Assembly (NCBI GenBank): GCA_002305045.1
Contig: DBPX01000016.1
Span: forward strand, 79,445 to 143,444
Direction: 5' to 3'
Origin: Ruminococcus sp. UBA1409
GTDB taxonomy: Bacteria > Bacillota > Clostridia > Oscillospirales > Ruminococcaceae
Length of the DNA: 64,000 nucleotides
The translations under genes and the position numbers were made by a program. The notes beneath the pieces were generated by a model that made no database searches, was not told the DNA's origin, and worked only from the letters and a program-made list of their open reading frames with translations. Below, in pieces: positions 9,434 through 18,584 of this stretch (positions are counted from its first letter, which is position 1; each line of letters opens with the position of its first letter).

Positions 9434-9778
9434 TTACTTGATAGCGTCCTTGGTCTTGGCAGCCTTACCGACTCTTGAGCGAAGATAGTAGAGCTTAGCT
9501 CTTCTAACCTTGGCGAGTCTTACAACCTCGACCTTCTCGACGACAGGCGAATGAACGGGGAATACCCTTTCAACAGCGCAGCCGTGAGCTATTCTGCGGA
9601 CGGTGAAGGTTTCGCTGACTCCGCCGTGCTTCTTGGCGATAACGGTACCCTCAAAGACCTGGATTCTGGACTTGTCGCCCTCCTGAATCCTTACATGCAC
9701 CCTTACGGTATCACCGACGGTGATTACGGGAACATTCTCCTTTAAGCTTGAGCTTGCAATGATTTTTAAAGCGTCCAC
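9434..9778 (-). CDS. rplS: 50S ribosomal protein L19
   Basis: Ribosomal protein at the 30S-50S interface. The 114 aa sequence has the family core ([20 protein letters not shown], then [19 protein letters not shown] and [11 protein letters not shown]) and the normal length. Single-gene unit with its own consensus promoter and an untranslated leader of about 155 nt, matching the autoregulatory leader known in other Firmicutes. Confidence 0.98.
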   Translation of the reverse strand: MDALKIIASSSLKENVPVITVGDTVRVHVRIQEGDKSRIQVFEGTVIAKKHGGVSETFTVRRIAHGCAVERVFPVHSPVVEKVEVVRLAKVRRAKLYYLRSRVGKAAKTKDAIK

Positions 9779-9933
9779 TTTAAAACCCTCCTATTTTTTT
9801 CAGACATTCATACGCTTCTATCGACCCGTCAGAGCCGCCTTGCAAAGCCAGAGGACTATCCGCTTTAATGCTTGTTCCTTGCGAACTGCACTAACCCCCA
9901 TCCTGCTCGGAATACAGGACGGAATCCAAATGC
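9779..9933 (-). promoter_or_regulatory. Probable ribosomal protein L19 leader
   Basis: The transcript would start near the -10 box and run about 155 nt to rplS. Near the 5' end CCGTCCTG pairs with CAGGATGG around a 9 nt loop. Position directly before rplS in a Firmicute suggests the L19 leader family. I recognise the context and one stem, not the full consensus. Confidence 0.5.
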
Positions 9934-9939
9934 CTAAAT

Positions 9940-9968
9940 ATTATATCACATATATTCTTCATTGGCAA
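9940..9968 (-). promoter_or_regulatory. Sigma-A promoter of rplS
   Basis: TTGCCA, 17 bp, TATAAT, a near-consensus match about 160 bp upstream of rplS. It overlaps the space just after the TIGR03936 gene, so rplS is transcribed separately. Confidence 0.75.
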
Positions 9969-9975
9969 CCTGCGA

Positions 9976-10665
9976 TTATTTAAAATCTTCACCGTTAATT
10001 GAGAGTATATTTGTGCGATTTATACATACCCTGTCAAACTCAAAGCCGCAGAAGCTCTCAAAGGCGGATGTCACTGAAACAACATTCAGGCTTTTATTTA
10101 TTCCCGCAGGAAGTCTAAGGCCTATGTCAAGGGAGCGCTCCCCCTCCGAAACGCTCATAAGCTCGATGTCCGGCTTGATATCGACGGGAAGAACGGTTTT
10201 TTTCATGTTGACCTTGCATCTTTTCTCGATGATTATTTTGTCCTGAGAAATAAAGCTCTCAAAAAGCTTTTTTATCTCAGCCGGAGGTCTATCTGAGTAA
10301 AACTCCGCCGTATATGTGCAGGAGCCAATCTCGGTGTGCCTCATTACTGGGCTGCGAAGCTCCAGAATCCTTATCCCCTCGGGTAAAACGGCGTTCATCC
10401 TTCTTTTTATATCCTCGTAGTCAGGCTCGCCGCCAAGGATGTCCATGCCGAAGTCCATAATTTCGCACCGGCTGGCGACTCCCAGCGAAAGCGGAAGATG
10501 GAAAAGAAGATAAATATGCGGGTTGTAGCCCTTTGTAAACCATACCGGGAGCCTTGCACGCTTAAAGGTCCTCTGCATAAGCCGCATAAGGTCAAGGTGG
10601 GAGATATACACGGCTCTGTCTGTCTTGGAAAAAACAGCTCTTACATCATAGTAGTCCTTTGTCAA
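9976..10665 (-). CDS. TIGR03936 / DUF2344 family protein
   Basis: A 229 aa protein of the family encoded beside, or fused to, TIGR03960 radical-SAM enzymes. The opening VRAVFSKTDRAVYISHLDLMRLMQRTFKRA and KGYNPHIYLLFHLPLSLG are characteristic. Its biochemical role is unknown; it has been proposed to act on tRNA or a ribosomal component because of its frequent position near rplU or rng genes. It begins 13 nt after the radical-SAM stop, so both are in one operon. Confidence 0.9.
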   Translation of the reverse strand: MTKDYYDVRAVFSKTDRAVYISHLDLMRLMQRTFKRARLPVWFTKGYNPHIYLLFHLPLSLGVASRCEIMDFGMDILGGEPDYEDIKRRMNAVLPEGIRILELRSPVMRHTEIGSCTYTAEFYSDRPPAEIKKLFESFISQDKIIIEKRCKVNMKKTVLPVDIKPDIELMSVSEGERSLDIGLRLPAGINKSLNVVSVTSAFESFCGFEFDRVCINRTNILSINGEDFK

Positions 10666-10678
10666 CTGTACGACCTCC

Positions 10679-12553
10679 TTAGCCTCTGCCGCCGCAATAG
10701 GTGCCTCCGCACTCCTTCATTACTCCGCAGCCTGAGCATTTCTCACGGCAGCTTGGAGTGGTTATACCCATCTTAGCCTTTTTATTCTCAGATATAAGAA
10801 AGCTCTTGGAGATGAAGTAGTCAAGATGCTCCCAGGGGTTCTTCTCCTCATACTCACGCTGACGGCAGGCGTAAAACTCGGGCTCAAGCTTGCACTCCTC
10901 AAACGCCTCAAGCCAGCTCTCAAACTTAAAATGCTCGTCCCAGCTGTCAAAGGTGCAGCCCTTTTTCCATGCAGAATATATAACCTGCCCGAGTCGTCTG
11001 TCTCCCCTTGCCAAAACAGCCTCCAGAATGCTTACATTGTAGTCGTGATAGGACAGCTTTATATGCTTGCTTTTCAGGCTGGAGGAAAGAATTGCCTGCC
11101 TCTTGACTATTTCCTCCTTGGTTATCTGAGCCTCAAACTCAAACGGAGTAAAGGGCTTTGGCACAAAGGTGGCGCAGGAGACATGGATGCTCAAAAACCT
11201 TCCCTTGACTCCCTTGTTTACCGAGTAAAACAGGTCGGATATCCTCCTGACAAGAAGGACTATCCCCATGACATCCTCCTCGGTTTCGGTGGGAAGTCCC
11301 AGCATGAAATATAGCTTTACCGTCGAGTATCCGGCGGCAAATGCAATGGCGCAGGTAGAAAGTATCTCATCCTCGGTTATGTTTTTGTTTATGACATCCC
11401 TAAGCCTCTGAGTTCCCGCCTCAGCTGCAAAGGTTAGCCCTGATTTTCTCACACGGTTAATCTTCTCGATTATCTCCTCGCTGAAGCTGTCAACCCTTAA
11501 GGACGGCAGTGAAAGGCTTATCTTTTCCGACTCGGTATAATCTACAAGACGGCTTAAAAGCTCCTCAATCTTGGGATGGTCGCTTGTCGAAAGCGAGGAA
11601 AGGGATATCTCCTCATACCCGGTCTGCTCGCAAAGAGCCTTAGCCTCGCCGGCTATGGAGTCGATGCTCTTTTCCCTGAACGGACGGTAGATGTATCCCG
11701 CCTGACAGAAGCGGCAGCCCCTTATGCAGCCCCTTAATACCTCGACAACCGCCCTGTCGTGGACTATGTCGGTAAACGGAACGACAAAATAGTCTGGATA
11801 GTATACGCTGTCAAGGTCCTTTATGACCCTTTTCCTGATAGGAAGCGGCGCACCCTGCGGCGAGACTATATTTTTAACCCTGCCGTCCTCATGATAGCTC
11901 ACCTCGTAGAGGCTTGGAACATAGATGCCCTCGATTTTGCTGGCAGAGCTTAAAAACTCCGACTTCTTAAAGCCACGCTTTTTCATGTCGGCGTATAGGT
12001 CCATAAGCTCAAGGTTGACCTCCTCGCCCTCTCCTAAAATGAAAAGGTCGAAAAAGTCGGCTAACGGCTCGGGATTGCAGACGCACGGACCTCCCGCAAC
12101 CACTATTGGGTCGTTCTCGCTTCTGTCCCTTGCGTAAACCTCAAGACCTGCCAAGTCAAGCATATTGAGGACATTTGTATAGCTAAGCTCGTACTGCATT
12201 GTAAAGCCGATAAAGTCAAACTCTCTTATCGGGTCGAGGCTCTCGAGTGCGTAAAGAGGGATGTTATTTTGCCTCATTGCATCTTCAAAATCCTTTTCAG
12301 GAGCAAAGACCCTCTCGCACCAGAACTCCGGGCGGGCGTTTTTAAGTCCGTAAAGTATCTTCATCCCGAGATGGCTCATTCCGACCTCGTAGGTGTCGGG
12401 AAAGCAAAAAGCAAACCTGACGGTGACTCCGGACTTGTCCTTTACCACGCTGCCGACCTCTCCGCCTATATATCTTGACGGCTTGTTTGAGCGCAGTGCA
12501 AGCCGTTCTATCCTGTCCCTCAGCTGGGAGGAGGGAATATTGTCATTAAGCAT
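10679..12553 (-). CDS. TIGR03960 family B12-binding-domain radical SAM protein
   Basis: A 624 aa enzyme with an N-terminal cobalamin-binding-like domain followed by a radical SAM core. The 4Fe-4S cluster motif is CIRGCRFCQ (about residue 280). A C-terminal cysteine-rich tail (CREKCSGCGVMKECGGTYCGG) may hold a further cluster or zinc. The reaction is not known. It is paired with the TIGR03936 protein downstream. Confidence 0.93.
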   Translation of the reverse strand: MLNDNIPSSQLRDRIERLALRSNKPSRYIGGEVGSVVKDKSGVTVRFAFCFPDTYEVGMSHLGMKILYGLKNARPEFWCERVFAPEKDFEDAMRQNNIPLYALESLDPIREFDFIGFTMQYELSYTNVLNMLDLAGLEVYARDRSENDPIVVAGGPCVCNPEPLADFFDLFILGEGEEVNLELMDLYADMKKRGFKKSEFLSSASKIEGIYVPSLYEVSYHEDGRVKNIVSPQGAPLPIRKRVIKDLDSVYYPDYFVVPFTDIVHDRAVVEVLRGCIRGCRFCQAGYIYRPFREKSIDSIAGEAKALCEQTGYEEISLSSLSTSDHPKIEELLSRLVDYTESEKISLSLPSLRVDSFSEEIIEKINRVRKSGLTFAAEAGTQRLRDVINKNITEDEILSTCAIAFAAGYSTVKLYFMLGLPTETEEDVMGIVLLVRRISDLFYSVNKGVKGRFLSIHVSCATFVPKPFTPFEFEAQITKEEIVKRQAILSSSLKSKHIKLSYHDYNVSILEAVLARGDRRLGQVIYSAWKKGCTFDSWDEHFKFESWLEAFEECKLEPEFYACRQREYEEKNPWEHLDYFISKSFLISENKKAKMGITTPSCREKCSGCGVMKECGGTYCGGRG

Positions 12554-12608
12554 AAAAACTCCTAACCGCAGGACGCAAGCCGCCTGCGACTTTATTATCT
12601 TCCTGCTA

Positions 12609-12637
12609 ATTCTATCACCGGAAGCAGCTTATGTCAA
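12609..12637 (-). promoter_or_regulatory. Sigma-A promoter of the radical-SAM operon
   Basis: TTGACA, 17 bp, TAGAAT. The short leader holds a small stem CGCAGG / CCTGCG just before the GGAG ribosome site. Confidence 0.7.
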
Positions 12638-12669
12638 CCTAAAGAAAAAAGCAGTTTCCTTATCTAGGC

Positions 12670-12697
12670 TTGAATTTGATAAAAAAGCATGTATAAT
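12670..12697 (+). promoter_or_regulatory. Predicted sigma-A promoter of the Y-family polymerase gene
   Basis: TTGAAT, 16 bp, TATAAT, leaving a leader of about 130 nt. I looked for a Gram-positive SOS box (GAAC-N4-GTTC type) over and around it and saw none. Confidence 0.55.
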
Positions 12698-12835
12698 AAA
12701 GGCATACATTTAATGATTCATAGCTTGGCTCACGGCTTTTGTTGTTTTATGGCTGGATAAAGCCGGGCTTTTAAGCATATTAAAATTTGCAGAGGATTTT
12801 TCTGCACAGTAATCAAGCAAGAGGGGTGTACTCTA

Positions 12836-14341
12836 ATGAAGGAGCGAAGTTATCTGGCAATCGACCTAAAAAGCTTTTATGCCTCGGTGGAGTGCATAGA
12901 GCGTGGTCTTGACCCGCTGGATACAAACCTTGTCGTGGCTGACGAAAGAAGAACGGATAAAACCGTCTGCCTTGCCGTCACTCCCTCCCTAAAGGAGTAC
13001 GGCATATCTGGCAGGAGCAGGCTGTTCGAGGTCAAAAGCAGGATTGCCGAGGTCAACTCAGGAAGAAGGCACGACGCTCCAAAAAGGATGCTAAGAGGCT
13101 CCTCCTGCTTTTCCTCCGAGCTTAGATTAGACCCATCCTTAATGATTGATTTTATCATCGCACCTCCGAGAATGGCTTACTATATGGAGTACAGCACAAG
13201 GATATACGAGGTGTACATGAAATATATAGCTCCTGAGGACATCATAGTGTACTCGATAGACGAGGTTTTCATGGATGTGACAGACTATCTTCCGGCATAC
13301 GGGCTTACAGCTAAGGAGCTTGCCATGACAATAATCCTGGATGTTCTAGGCTCCACCGGGATAACCGCAACGGCTGGAATCGGCACTAATCTGTATCTTT
13401 GCAAGATAGCCATGGACATCATGGCAAAGCATATCCCGGCGGACAAAAACGGAGTAAGGATAGCTATGCTTGACGAGGCAAGCTATCGCAGGGAGCTGTG
13501 GAGCCATCAGCCACTGACCGATTTCTGGAGGGTCGGAAAGGGCTATGCGAAAAAGCTGGAGGAAAACGGAATGTTCACAATGGGAGATGTCGCAAGGTGC
13601 TCTATTGACAACGAGGACAGGCTCTACAGTCTTTTTGGCAAAAACGCCGAGCTTCTTATAGACCACGCCTGGGGCTGGGAGCCGTGTACCGTTGAGGCTG
13701 TCAAGGCGTACCGACCGGCGTCAAGCAGCCTAAGTACAGGTCAGATACTCCATCAGCCCTACGAGTCGGACAAGGCAAGGCTTGTCTTAAGGGAGATGGC
13801 AGACAGTCTTTCGATGGAGCTTCTTGAAAAGGGTCTTTTGACCGACCAGCTCGTACTCACGATAAGCTACGACGCTTTAAATCTAACCGACAGCGAGCGT
13901 AAAAGCGAGTACAGCGGCGAGATTATCAGCGACCGCTACGGAAGAAGCATCCCCAAGCACTCTCACGGCACGGCAAATCTTAATGAGCACAGCTCCTCCT
14001 CAAAGATTATAACGGAGTGTGCCGCAGGGCTTTTCGACGGTATCGTCCAAAAAAAGCTCCTTATAAGAAAGCTCAGCATATCGGCAAATCATGTCATAAA
14101 GGAGTCCTCCTATAAAAAGAAGGAGGACTTCACACAGCTTGATATGTTTACCGACTATGAAGCGCTTATAAGGAGTGAAGCCCGCAAAAAAGCCGAGCTT
14201 GAGAAGGAAAAGATAATGCGAAGAGCGGTTCTCAGAATCAAAAAGCGGTTCGGGAAGAACTCAATCCTCAAGGGAATCAGCCTTGAGGAGGGAGCGACCG
14301 CACGAGACAGAAACGAGCAGATAGGCGGGCATAAGGCATGA
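12836..14341 (+). CDS. Y-family DNA polymerase (UmuC/UvrX-like)
   Basis: Translesion DNA polymerase of 501 aa. Catalytic motifs of the family are visible: AIDLKSFYASVEC near the N-terminus and VYSIDEVFMDVT (about 138-149) carrying the palm acidic residues, then a helix-hairpin-helix and little-finger region. The long form with a lysine-rich tail resembles the plasmid/phage UvrX class found in Firmicutes. GAGGGGTG precedes the ATG. Its stop codon overlaps the start of the YolD-like gene by four bases, the usual partner. Confidence 0.94.
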   Translation: MKERSYLAIDLKSFYASVECIERGLDPLDTNLVVADERRTDKTVCLAVTPSLKEYGISGRSRLFEVKSRIAEVNSGRRHDAPKRMLRGSSCFSSELRLDPSLMIDFIIAPPRMAYYMEYSTRIYEVYMKYIAPEDIIVYSIDEVFMDVTDYLPAYGLTAKELAMTIILDVLGSTGITATAGIGTNLYLCKIAMDIMAKHIPADKNGVRIAMLDEASYRRELWSHQPLTDFWRVGKGYAKKLEENGMFTMGDVARCSIDNEDRLYSLFGKNAELLIDHAWGWEPCTVEAVKAYRPASSSLSTGQILHQPYESDKARLVLREMADSLSMELLEKGLLTDQLVLTISYDALNLTDSERKSEYSGEIISDRYGRSIPKHSHGTANLNEHSSSSKIITECAAGLFDGIVQKKLLIRKLSISANHVIKESSYKKKEDFTQLDMFTDYEALIRSEARKKAELEKEKIMRRAVLRIKKRFGKNSILKGISLEEGATARDRNEQIGGHKA

Positions 14342-14760
14342 GCGATTTAAATAAGTACGAGGACATTATAAACCTGCCGCATAAGCAGTCGGAAAAAAGG
14401 CAGCACATGACGCTCAGCGAGCGTGCGGCGCAGTTTTCTCCCTTTGCAGCCCTTACAGGCTTCGACGACGCAATAGAGGAGACGGGCAGACTCACCGAGG
14501 ACTGGCTGGAGCATGGTGAAAGCGGGCTTTATTTTCTGAATCTTGCCCTTAGAAGGGCGATAGACGAGGCGGGAAGCGATAAGTCTGTAAGTATATGCTA
14601 CTTCGAGCCTGACTCCAAAAAATCGGGAGGACGGTATCTAACCGTCACCGGCAGCATAAAAAGATTTGACGAGTACGAAAGGCTTATCATCCTCTCCGAC
14701 GGCAGGAAAATCCCTGTTGATAATATTATGTCCCTTGAAAATATCGGGGAGGAGATTTAA
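14338..14760 (+). CDS. YolD-like family protein
   Basis: A 140 aa YolD-like protein. The motif MTLSERAAQFSPFAALTGFDDAI is typical, and a small beta-barrel-like C-terminal half (GRYLTVTGSIKRFDEYERLIILSDGRKIPVDNI) follows. YolD proteins are thought to act with Y-family polymerases in a UmuD-like or accessory role; translational coupling to the polymerase supports this. A strong terminator follows. Confidence 0.9.
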   Translation: MSDLNKYEDIINLPHKQSEKRQHMTLSERAAQFSPFAALTGFDDAIEETGRLTEDWLEHGESGLYFLNLALRRAIDEAGSDKSVSICYFEPDSKKSGGRYLTVTGSIKRFDEYERLIILSDGRKIPVDNIMSLENIGEEI

Positions 14761-14765
14761 AGCGT

Positions 14766-14800
14766 AAAAGGTGGGAGAAAATAGCCTCTCCCACCTTTTT
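14766..14800. terminator. Bidirectional intrinsic terminator (yolD-like / glmS)
   Basis: AAAAGGTGGGAGA pairs with TCTCCCACCTTTT around 8 nt and is followed by further T residues on the plus strand and TTTT on the minus strand. It separates convergent genes. Confidence 0.88.
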
Positions 14801-14823
14801 AATTTAGCAAATATACCCTCCGC

Positions 14824-16662
14824 TTACTCAACGGTTACGCTTTTTGCTAGGTTTCTTGGCTTGTCGACATCAAGACCCCTGGCTACGCTTAGATAGTAGC
14901 CCATTAGCTGTAAGGGGACGACTGCCAGGCTTGCGGTGAAGTGCTCGTCGGTCTTTGGGATGTAGACGGTGAAGTTTGAGGTGTCCTCAATGCTGTAGTT
15001 GCCGTAGCAGGTAAGACCCATTATATATGCTCCCCTGCTCTTGACCTCGACCATGTTGCTTATCATCTTTTCGTACAGCTTAGGCTGGGTCAGCACGGAT
15101 ATTACAAGAGTACCCTGCTCGATTAGGCTTATCGTGCCGTGCTTTAGCTCTCCTGCGGCGTACGCCTCGCTGTGGATATAGCTAATCTCCTTCATCTTCA
15201 GGCTACCCTCAAGACAGATTGCATAGTCTATGCCCCGTCCTATGAAGAAAACATCGTGAGAGGCGGCAAACTTAGAGGCAAACCACTGAATCCTCTCCTT
15301 ATCGGAAAGAAGGGTAGCTATCTTGTCTGGAAGCTTTAAAAGCTCATCTATAAGCCTTGAATACTCGCTGCCGTCAATCATATTCCTTGAGTACGCAAGC
15401 TCGGTAGCGAGGATATAGGTGGCGGCAAGCTGTGCGCTGTACGCCTTTGTTGTCGCTACGGCAATTTCAGGCCCCGCCATGGTGTAAAATACCATATCAG
15501 CCTCTCTTGCTATAGTGCTTCCGACAACATTGACTATAGCGAGGGTTTTGACTCCCCTCTCCTTTGCCTCACGCAGAGCGGCAAGGCTGTCAGCAGTTTC
15601 GCCGGACTGACTGATGATGATTACCAAATCGTTTTTGTCAAGGAGCGGGCTTCTGTACCTAAACTCAGACGCAAGCTCCACCCTGACGGGGATTTTTGCT
15701 ATATCCTCAAAAACATACTGGGCGTTTACTCCGACATGGTATGCCGAGCCACAGGCTACTATATGAATATTATTGCAGTCCTTTATATTCTCAAGGCTGA
15801 TTCCGGCAAGCTCAAGGTTAATCCTGCCGTCTGCGATTACCGATAGGAGCGTATCCTTGACGGCCCTTGGCTGCTCGTGTATCTCCTTTATCATGAAATG
15901 CTCGAAGCCGCCCTTTTCAGCCGCCTCTGAGTCCCAGGTTATGTTGGTTATCTCCTTTTGGATAGGCTCGCAGTCAAGATTATAGAAGCAAACGCCGCCG
16001 TTGGCAAGCCGTGCCAGCTCCATGTTCCCTATGTAGTAAACGCTTCTTGTATATTTTAAAATCGCAGGGACATCGGAGGCAAGATAGCACTGACCGTCCT
16101 TAACGCCTATAATCATCGGACTGTCCTTTCTTGCAACATATATCTCTGCGGGATAGTCCTTAAACATGACCGCAAGAGCATAGGAGCCTCTTACCCTTAT
16201 TATCGCCTTGGAGATAGCCTCAATCGGTCCGCAGGACTCCTGCCTGTAGTAGTAATCAATGAGCTTTGTTATGACCTCGGTGTCGGTCTGGGAGTAAAAG
16301 CTGTAGCCCTTTTTCAAAAGAGTGTCCTTTAGCTCCAGGTAGTTTTCTATTATACCGTTATGAACGGCTATGACATTCTTATCGTCGCTGTAATGAGGGT
16401 GGGCGTTAATCTCCGACGGCTCGCCGTGGGTTGCCCATCTTGTATGACCGATTCCGCAGCAGCCCTCGACGGCTGTGCCGTAGGCGGTCTTTTCAAGAAG
16501 TATCCTAAGTCTTCCCTTTGCCTTAATTATCTCAGGCTCCTCTGAGCCGTTTCTGACTGCGACTCCGGCAGAGTCGTAGCCCCTGTATTCAAGCTTTGAC
16601 AGACCGTCCAAAAGAATCGGAGCCGCCTGCATATCTCCCGTAAAGCCAACTATTCCGCACAT
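14824..16662 (-). CDS. glmS: Glutamine-fructose-6-phosphate transaminase (isomerizing)
   Basis: Makes glucosamine-6-phosphate, the first step to UDP-GlcNAc for cell wall synthesis. The 612 aa product has the N-terminal glutaminase domain beginning MCGIVGFTG (Cys2 nucleophile) and two SIS domains (VIISQSGETADSLAALREA; FIGRGIDYAICLEGSLK). It lies 27 nt after glmM. No glmS ribozyme core was seen in that gap, so control must come from the glmM promoter and leader. Confidence 0.98.
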   Translation of the reverse strand: MCGIVGFTGDMQAAPILLDGLSKLEYRGYDSAGVAVRNGSEEPEIIKAKGRLRILLEKTAYGTAVEGCCGIGHTRWATHGEPSEINAHPHYSDDKNVIAVHNGIIENYLELKDTLLKKGYSFYSQTDTEVITKLIDYYYRQESCGPIEAISKAIIRVRGSYALAVMFKDYPAEIYVARKDSPMIIGVKDGQCYLASDVPAILKYTRSVYYIGNMELARLANGGVCFYNLDCEPIQKEITNITWDSEAAEKGGFEHFMIKEIHEQPRAVKDTLLSVIADGRINLELAGISLENIKDCNNIHIVACGSAYHVGVNAQYVFEDIAKIPVRVELASEFRYRSPLLDKNDLVIIISQSGETADSLAALREAKERGVKTLAIVNVVGSTIAREADMVFYTMAGPEIAVATTKAYSAQLAATYILATELAYSRNMIDGSEYSRLIDELLKLPDKIATLLSDKERIQWFASKFAASHDVFFIGRGIDYAICLEGSLKMKEISYIHSEAYAAGELKHGTISLIEQGTLVISVLTQPKLYEKMISNMVEVKSRGAYIMGLTCYGNYSIEDTSNFTVYIPKTDEHFTASLAVVPLQLMGYYLSVARGLDVDKPRNLAKSVTVE

Positions 16663-16689
16663 TCTGCGTCCTCCCTTAAAGTGAAATAA

Positions 16690-18078
16690 TTACCTTGCCT
16701 CGTAGCCCCTTGCTCTTATCACGCCGACAATCATATCGACGCAGGACTGGCAAAGCTCATAGGTTTCAGCCTCAGCCATAACCCTGATAAGCGGCTCGGT
16801 GCCCGACTCCCTTACAAGTATCCGTCCCCTAGTGCCTAAAAGCTCGGACGCCTCGCTTACCGCCCTTGAAACCTCAGGGTCACTGTTAACCTCTTGCTTG
16901 CTTTTTACCCTCACATTAACCAGTATCTGAGGGTATATTTTAAGCGGCGAGCAGAGCTCGCTCAGGCTCTTTTTGGAGTCTATAACAGCCTGCATAACCT
17001 TTAGGCTTGTCAAAATACCGTCTCCCGTCGAGGCGTACTTTGAGAAAATTATATGCCCGGACTGCTCTCCGCCCAGCTTGTAGCCGTGCTTTGCCATGCA
17101 CTCGTAGACATACTTGTCGCCGACGGCTGTCTTTTCGTACTCGATTCCAAGCTCGTCAAACGCCTTGTAAAGTCCGAAGTTCGACATCACCGTGGTTACA
17201 ACCTTGCCATCAAGCAGCACTCCTCTCTCCTTCATATACCTTGCGTAGATGTAAAGAATATGATCTCCTGTGATGATATTTCCCTTTTCGTCTACGCAAA
17301 GACACCGGTCAGCGTCGCCGTCGAAGGCAAAGCCGATATCAAGCTGCTTTTCAAGAACAAGCCTTTTTAAGCCCTCAATATGCGTGGAGCCGGAGTCCTT
17401 GTTTATATTAAAGCCGTTTGGCTCAGCGTTTATAACATATGTAGTAGCTCCCAGAGCGTCAAATACAGCCTTTGCTATAGACCAGGCGCTTCCGTTTGCG
17501 CAGTCAAGACCTACCCTCATGCCCTTGAAGGAGAACATTCCAAGGGATATAAGATAGCCGATATACCTGTTTCGTCCCGACACATAGTCTATCGTTCTGC
17601 CGATATTTTCTCCTGTTGCAAATGGAATTTCGTCCCAGCTTCTTCCGAAAACGGCGAGCCTGCCGTCGATATAATCCTCGATATACGAGATGGTATCATC
17701 ATCCATCTTCTCGCCGGTCCCGCTTATGAGCTTAATGCCGTTGTCGTAGTAGGGATTGTGGCTGGCGGATATCATTATTCCGCAGTCAAAGGCGTCCACC
17801 CTGGTTATGTAGGATACAGACGGCGTGGTTGTGACATGGAGCATATAAGCGTCCGCCCCGGAAGCCACTATCCCGCTGATAAGAGAATATTCAAACATAT
17901 AGCTTGAGCGGCGGGTGTCCTTTCCTATCACTATTCTTGCGGGACCCTTAGCCTCTGAGCCGGATCTTAATTGATTGTAGTACCAGCCTATGAACCTTCC
18001 AACCTTATACGCCTTGTCGGCTGTGAGTATGACATTGGCCTCTCCCCTGAAGCCATCCGTTCCGAAATATCTCCCCAT
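16690..18078 (-). CDS. glmM: Phosphoglucosamine mutase
   Basis: Interconverts glucosamine-6- and -1-phosphate. The 462 aa product begins MGRYFGTDGFRGEAN, has the phosphoserine loop ISASHNPYYDNG (Ser106), the metal-binding DGDADR loop, and the sugar-phosphate loop RESGTEPLIR. The frame is open 17 codons further upstream, but the family N-terminus is at this ATG, and GGGAG lies 11 bases before it. Operon glmM-glmS makes the GlcNAc precursor supply a unit. Confidence 0.96.
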   Translation of the reverse strand: MGRYFGTDGFRGEANVILTADKAYKVGRFIGWYYNQLRSGSEAKGPARIVIGKDTRRSSYMFEYSLISGIVASGADAYMLHVTTTPSVSYITRVDAFDCGIMISASHNPYYDNGIKLISGTGEKMDDDTISYIEDYIDGRLAVFGRSWDEIPFATGENIGRTIDYVSGRNRYIGYLISLGMFSFKGMRVGLDCANGSAWSIAKAVFDALGATTYVINAEPNGFNINKDSGSTHIEGLKRLVLEKQLDIGFAFDGDADRCLCVDEKGNIITGDHILYIYARYMKERGVLLDGKVVTTVMSNFGLYKAFDELGIEYEKTAVGDKYVYECMAKHGYKLGGEQSGHIIFSKYASTGDGILTSLKVMQAVIDSKKSLSELCSPLKIYPQILVNVRVKSKQEVNSDPEVSRAVSEASELLGTRGRILVRESGTEPLIRVMAEAETYELCQSCVDMIVGVIRARGYEAR

Positions 18079-18274
18079 AGGTTGTTTCGCTCCCTCCGAG
18101 TCAGCCCGGGAATATCCCAAGGGAGGCAAACTCTTAGATATATTAAATTATTAAATAGGTAAACCGTTCCCCGCCGGAATAATCCTGCAAGAGCGGAAGT
18201 AATTGTTAGTCGGCAGTAGTGCATATATCGCCGTAAGGCACGCCCGACCGTCATGCTTTGTCAATTATCACCCG
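18079..18274 (-). promoter_or_regulatory. Long structured leader of glmM-glmS
   Basis: About 195 nt between the predicted start site and glmM. The first part is GC-rich and foldable: GTCGG pairs with CCGAC, enclosing GTGC / GCAC. Close to glmM, CCTCC(C) can pair with the (G)GGAGG of the ribosome site around a nested GGGATATTCCC hairpin. It does not show the conserved core of the glmS ribozyme. A regulatory role is inferred. Confidence 0.45.
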
Positions 18275-18279
18275 AGCTT

Positions 18280-18307
18280 ATTATATCACAAAAGCTAATA
18301 ATGTCAA
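18280..18307 (-). promoter_or_regulatory. Sigma-A promoter of glmM-glmS
   Basis: TTGACA, 16 bp, TATAAT: both hexamers match the consensus exactly. This implies a strong promoter. Confidence 0.8.
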
Positions 18308-18519
18308 TAATATTGATTCCTTTTACACGCTTTATTGATAAATTCTGAGCCGATTGTCGGTATTTAAGAGCTTAATCTGTAAATAAATGAAAGCATATAA
18401 ATTCAAAATACCGCCCTTTAGATACTCTATTTTATGCTTAAAGCCTGCCGTTTGTTAAAAAGTCGATGTCTGCCCGGCTTTTTGTGATTTAAAGCAGTTA
18501 AATGTTTGCGTATTTTTGC
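18308..18519. other. AT-rich intergenic spacer, nothing recognised
   Basis: Between the back-to-back glmM and membrane-protein promoters. It is AT-rich and I see no convincing reading frame, repeat or stable hairpin. Confidence 0.5.
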
Positions 18520-18548
18520 TTGCTTTTTTTTGCCCTTAGTGGTATACT
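18520..18548 (+). promoter_or_regulatory. Predicted sigma-A promoter of the proBA operon
   Basis: TTGCTT, 17 bp, TATACT, about 37 bp upstream of the first gene of the five-gene plus-strand run. Confidence 0.55.
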
Positions 18549-18584
18549 TATAAAAATCAACTAACCAATATGACGGAGGTTTCT

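Noticed and set aside
14700..18310. glmS ribozyme upstream of glmS or glmM
   Set aside because: The gap before glmS is only 27 nt, and the glmM leader does not show the ribozyme core as I know it.
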